A stretch of 64,000 bases of DNA from Streptomyces sp. GQFP. GTDB lineage: Bacteria; Actinomycetota; Actinomycetes; Streptomycetales; Streptomycetaceae. Location: the NCBI RefSeq assembly GCF_021545335.1, contig NZ_CP089312.1:1178001-1242000 (forward strand), read 5' to 3'. Shown here in pieces: positions 61,009-64,000 of the stretch (positions are counted from its first letter, which is position 1; every line of letters starts with the position of its first letter). Below the pieces are notes generated by a model. That model saw only the letters and a list, made by a program, of their open reading frames with translations. It ran no database searches and had not been told where the DNA came from. A program made the position numbers and the translations under genes.

Positions 61009-62957
61009 ATCGCTCCCGGGATGCGGTGGGCGGCGCGCGGGTCGCGTACGCCGTCGAGGAGGGTCGGGGTCTGGGTGGCCGGGACGGTACCCGTCGTGGC
61101 CCGCGCGAACGTGCCCGCACCGCCGACGAGGGGCACCCTGGCCGTCGTACGGGACAGGTCGAGCGTGAGGGTCGGGGTGGTCGACGGCGGGTCGATGAGG
61201 TCCTTGTCGGTGCCCGCGACGATCAGGGCGAGGCGGTGGCCCGCCGGGATCACGTGGTCGGTGGCGTGCAGGTCGAGGGTGATCGTGTAGCGCTTGCCCG
61301 GGGTGAGCGGGACGCCCTTCGTGGCCGAGGCGTGGTTGCCCAGGTCGGCCCAGCCGCGGCTGAGGATCGTGTAGTCGACGGCGGTCGTCTTCGCCTGCGT
61401 CGAGCGGAAGCAGGAGCTGTCGCCGGTGGTGCTCGGGCCCCAGCAGGTACGGTCGGTGAGGGTGGTGATGCCCTCGGCGGGGTCGGCGTAGTCGCGGATG
61501 ATGTCGGGGCCGAGGTCGACCAGGACGGCGGTCAAGTGGGCCGTGGTGGTGCTTGGGGTGGCGGTCACGGTCACCGTGGACGAGCCCGATACGCGCAGGT
61601 CGGTGGCGAGTGGTGCGGTGGTGAAGCCGGCCTTGCCGGGTGTCGAACTGTCGATCTGCGCCGACCAGTCGGTCTCGCTCAGGGTCGGGTCGTCGGTGAA
61701 CCTCTCCGTGCCGGACTGCTTGCGCAGGCCCAGGGTGCCGACGCCGGGCTGTGCGCCGGTGCCGGGGCGCAGGGTCACGGTGTCCGTGGTGCGGGGCGGC
61801 CAGGTGTTCGAGGTGACCCACTGGTCGGGGTGGCGTTCGATGTCAGCCATGGGCTCGTCGTCGATGCCGTTGTCGTAGCCGAGGAGTTCGTGGTCGAACC
61901 AGCGGTGCAGGGTGTCGACCCAGGCGGCGCGGCGGAAGTCGAAGGGGTCGACGTGGCCGGTCTGGGAGAGCCAGATCTTGCGCTCGACGCGGTTCTTCGC
62001 GAGGGCGTCCCACCACTGACCGAAGTGCTTGGGGCGGACGTTGAGGTCCTGCTGGCCGTGGATGACGAAGACGCTGGCCTTGATCTTCCGGGCGTCCTTC
62101 ACATAGTCGCGCTCGGTCCAGAAGCGGGTCCAGTCGCCGGAACGCGGGGCTCCGTCGACGATCTTCCGCTGTACGGCGGCGCACTTGGCGCGGGCGGCGG
62201 GGCTCTCGACGTAGTCCGACAGCCATTCGGGGCCGGAGTCGTAGAGGGGGGCGCCCTTGGCGAAGTAGTAGTCGTACCAGGAGGAGATGGCGCTGATCGG
62301 GACGATCGTCTCCAGGCCCTTGACGCCCGTGGCGGCCACGCCGTTGGCGATCGTGCCGTCGTAGCTCTTGCCGATCATGCCCGTCTTGCCGTTGGTCCAG
62401 GTCGCCTTGGCGCGGTCGGTGCCCGTGCGGGTCGTGTATGCCTTGGCGCGGCCGTTCAGCCAGTCGACGACGGCCTTCGCGGACTGGATGTCGGAGCGTC
62501 CGCCGACATCGACGCAGCCGTCGGAGCGGTTGGTGCCGGCCAGGTCGACGCCGACGAAGGCGTAGCCGCGCGGTACGAAGTAGTTGTCGTAGAACAGTGG
62601 CATCTGGACAACGTTGCCGTTCGCGTCGTACGTCTTGCGCTGGCTCTCGTTGCCGCGTCCGCAGCAGGAGTAGTAGGGGCTGGCGTCCATGATCACGGGT
62701 ACCTTGCGGCCCCGCGCGGCGAGTTCGCGCGGCCGGACGATGTCGACGGCCACGCGGTCGGTCTTCCCGTCGCTGTCGCCGTCGAGTCCGGTGTCCACCC
62801 AGACGGCCTCGCGGATGGCGTTGTCGTACGAGTAGACGGGTCTGCTCTCCCGTGGGGCGCTGTGGGCGACGGCCGGGGTGAGCAGGACGGCCATGAGGGC
62901 GGCGGTGGCCGCCGTCGCGAGCGTTCTCCAGGTCGTGAAGCGCGTGCGTTTCGGCAT
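61005..62957 (-). CDS. Secreted Xaa-Pro dipeptidyl-peptidase (S15 family)
   Basis: A 650-residue exported serine peptidase. After a signal peptide ([20 protein letters not shown]) comes the alpha/beta-hydrolase with the nucleophile in GKSYDGT near residue 205, [12 protein letters not shown] near residue 325 and the catalytic His in [11 protein letters not shown]-terminal jelly-roll (X-Pro_C) domain begins near residue 400. It releases Xaa-Pro dipeptides. TACCGT seven bases before ATG 62957 suggests a leaderless mRNA. It is coupled to the M14 gene and divergent from the M1 gene. Confidence 0.92.
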   Translation of the reverse strand: MPKRTRFTTWRTLATAATAALMAVLLTPAVAHSAPRESRPVYSYDNAIREAVWVDTGLDGDSDGKTDRVAVDIVRPRELAARGRKVPVIMDASPYYSCCGRGNESQRKTYDANGNVVQMPLFYDNYFVPRGYAFVGVDLAGTNRSDGCVDVGGRSDIQSAKAVVDWLNGRAKAYTTRTGTDRAKATWTNGKTGMIGKSYDGTIANGVAATGVKGLETIVPISAISSWYDYYFAKGAPLYDSGPEWLSDYVESPAARAKCAAVQRKIVDGAPRSGDWTRFWTERDYVKDARKIKASVFVIHGQQDLNVRPKHFGQWWDALAKNRVERKIWLSQTGHVDPFDFRRAAWVDTLHRWFDHELLGYDNGIDDEPMADIERHPDQWVTSNTWPPRTTDTVTLRPGTGAQPGVGTLGLRKQSGTERFTDDPTLSETDWSAQIDSSTPGKAGFTTAPLATDLRVSGSSTVTVTATPSTTTAHLTAVLVDLGPDIIRDYADPAEGITTLTDRTCWGPSTTGDSSCFRSTQAKTTAVDYTILSRGWADLGNHASATKGVPLTPGKRYTITLDLHATDHVIPAGHRLALIVAGTDKDLIDPPSTTPTLTLDLSRTTARVPLVGGAGTFARATTGTVPATQTPTLLDGVRDPRAAHRIPGAI

Positions 62958-63123
62958 GTGCCGGACGGTACTGCGGTCAACTCCCGTGCAAAAGAGGGTC
63001 TCTTGGGCCCATGACGGCCGAATGGCGATCGTGTGACAGGGGTGGTTGTGGACACGCCTGGTCCCACAGGTGATGAATAGGCTGCGAACAGACTTCACGC
63101 CCCCCCCACGACTTGGAGCTTTC

Positions 63124-64000
63124 GTGCACCGCAGACTCATCCCGTCGGGCGCACTCGCGACGGCCTCCCTGATGCTGGCGATCCCGGCGTCCGCCGCGAG
63201 CTACTCTCCCGGCGCACCGGGCATTGGCGACCCCTACTACCCGGCGTACGGCAACGGCGGATACGACGTCTCGCACTACGACCTGCGGCTCAAGTACCAG
63301 CCCGCGACGGACGAGTTGGAGGGCACGGCGACCCTCCTCGCCACCACCACCCAGGATCTGTCGCGGTTCAACCTGGACTTTCTTCTCGACGTGAGCGAGG
63401 TTCGCGTCAACGGTGTCCGGGCCGCGTTCGTCACCTCCGGCGAGCACGAGTTGGAGATCACTCCGCGTACTCCCCTGGCCAAGGGCACGGCGGTCACGGT
63501 CGTCGTGCGGTACAGCGGAGTGCCCTCGTCGAAGCAGGCGTACGGCTTCACCAGCTGGCACCGCACGCCTGACGGCGGCGTCGGCGCCAACGAACCCGAG
63601 GCCGCCTGGTGGTGGTTCCCCAGCAACGACCACCCGCTCGACAAGGCCACGTACGACGTCTCGGTGCTCGTCCCGGACGGCTCGCAGGCGATCTCCAACG
63701 GCACGCTCCAGTCGACGAGTTCACGCCTCGGCTGGACCCGCTGGAACTGGCGCTCCAACAAACCGCAGGCCACGTATCTCGCCACGCTCGCGGTCGGGAA
63801 GTTCGACGTCACGACCGGGACGACCGAGAGCGGCATCCCGGTGGTCAACGCCTACAGCAAGGACCTCGGCGACAACTACGGGGCCGCGCGGGCGAGCATC
63901 GAACGGACCGGGGAGGTCGCGGACTGGCTGGCGGAGTACTTCGGCCCGTACCCGTTCAACGGGCTCGGCGGATACGTCCCGAACACGAACACGGGGTACG
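63124..64000 (+). CDS. Secreted M1-family metallopeptidase, N-terminal part (cut by window end)
   Basis: The frame is open to the last base, so only 292 residues are seen. A signal peptide (LIPSGALATASLMLAIPASA) is followed by the N-terminal beta-saddle domain of M1 aminopeptidases (DVSHYDLRLKYQPATDELEG, FNLDFLLDVSEVRVNG, NEPEAAWWWFPSNDHPLDKA). The catalytic HExxH domain lies beyond the window. GTG 63124 follows GGAG. It should release N-terminal residues from extracellular peptides, complementing the divergent X-Pro and M14 peptidases. Confidence 0.9.
   Translation, partial: MHRRLIPSGALATASLMLAIPASAASYSPGAPGIGDPYYPAYGNGGYDVSHYDLRLKYQPATDELEGTATLLATTTQDLSRFNLDFLLDVSEVRVNGVRAAFVTSGEHELEITPRTPLAKGTAVTVVVRYSGVPSSKQAYGFTSWHRTPDGGVGANEPEAAWWWFPSNDHPLDKATYDVSVLVPDGSQAISNGTLQSTSSRLGWTRWNWRSNKPQATYLATLAVGKFDVTTGTTESGIPVVNAYSKDLGDNYGAARASIERTGEVADWLAEYFGPYPFNGLGGYVPNTNTGY

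Noticed and set aside
62977..63848. Two minus-strand ORFs (218 and 190 codons) at the right end
   Set aside because: They are antisense to the M1 peptidase gene, which has a signal peptide and family motifs.

Overview
The window is very GC-rich with strongly biased third codon positions. It carries conservon genes (cvnA-D), a hopanoid operon, an LPFR-motif small protein, many GTG/TTG starts and many predicted leaderless transcripts. Together these point to the chromosome of a Streptomyces species or close relative. The order zitB, polyol-phosphate genes, ABC exporter, hopanoid operon resembles a block I recall from S. coelicolor (inference from memory, not a search).

Left end (1-6.8 kb): the last module of a modular type I polyketide synthase (KS end, malonyl-type AT, DH, KR, ACP, TE), translationally coupled to a flavin-dependent halogenase. 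The cluster edge abuts a tRNA-Pro(GGG) gene. 7-11.5 kb: a split transketolase pair behind a MerR/SoxR-type promoter with a probable leaderless start, a YjbR-family protein, a decayed IS200-type transposase and a DUF2264 protein. An intergenic array of seven perfect 21-bp repeats follows.

11.6-24.4 kb: a five-gene conservon (sensor kinase, roadblock, DUF742, GTPase, GAF protein), a metallo-beta-lactamase-fold hydrolase, a Glu/Leu/Phe/Val dehydrogenase, a TetR regulator, an SGNH hydrolase and a secreted rhamnogalacturonan-degrading pair with a LacI-type operator. It ends with a LysM/M23 cell-wall hydrolase behind a c-di-AMP (ydaO-type) riboswitch. 24.9-28.7 kb: a GH36 alpha-galactosidase, a protein tyrosine phosphatase, and an XRE-cupin regulator coupled to a 40-residue membrane protein, with two palindromes upstream.

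28.8-41.7 kb: one long minus-strand hopanoid operon, transcribed hpnC, hpnD, small ORF, hpnE, polyprenyl synthase, shc, hpnG, hpnH, ispG, dxs, hpnO. It supplies its own MEP-pathway enzymes, makes farnesyl diphosphate and squalene, cyclises squalene to hopene and builds the ribosyl/amino side chain. 42.0-49.1 kb: a second minus-strand block with a TagGH-like ABC exporter, a GT2 glycosyltransferase, a glycerol-1-phosphate-dehydrogenase-like enzyme, a sugar/polyol-phosphate nucleotidyltransferase and two CDP-alcohol phosphatidyltransferases. I regard this as the best candidate for an undescribed pathway (a surface phosphodiester polyol, lipid head group or glycopolymer).

49.4-64 kb: a zinc exporter (zitB) with a Zur-like box, idi, an anti-sigma-type ATPase, a crotonase-fold protein lacking the usual glutamates, an LPFR-motif peptide, tex, an ABC-F protein, a Cys-cluster protein and a D-amino-acid oxidase. 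Three secreted peptidases close the window (M14, X-Pro dipeptidyl-peptidase, and an M1 peptidase cut by the window end). All functional calls come from reading motifs in the translations; no database search was run.
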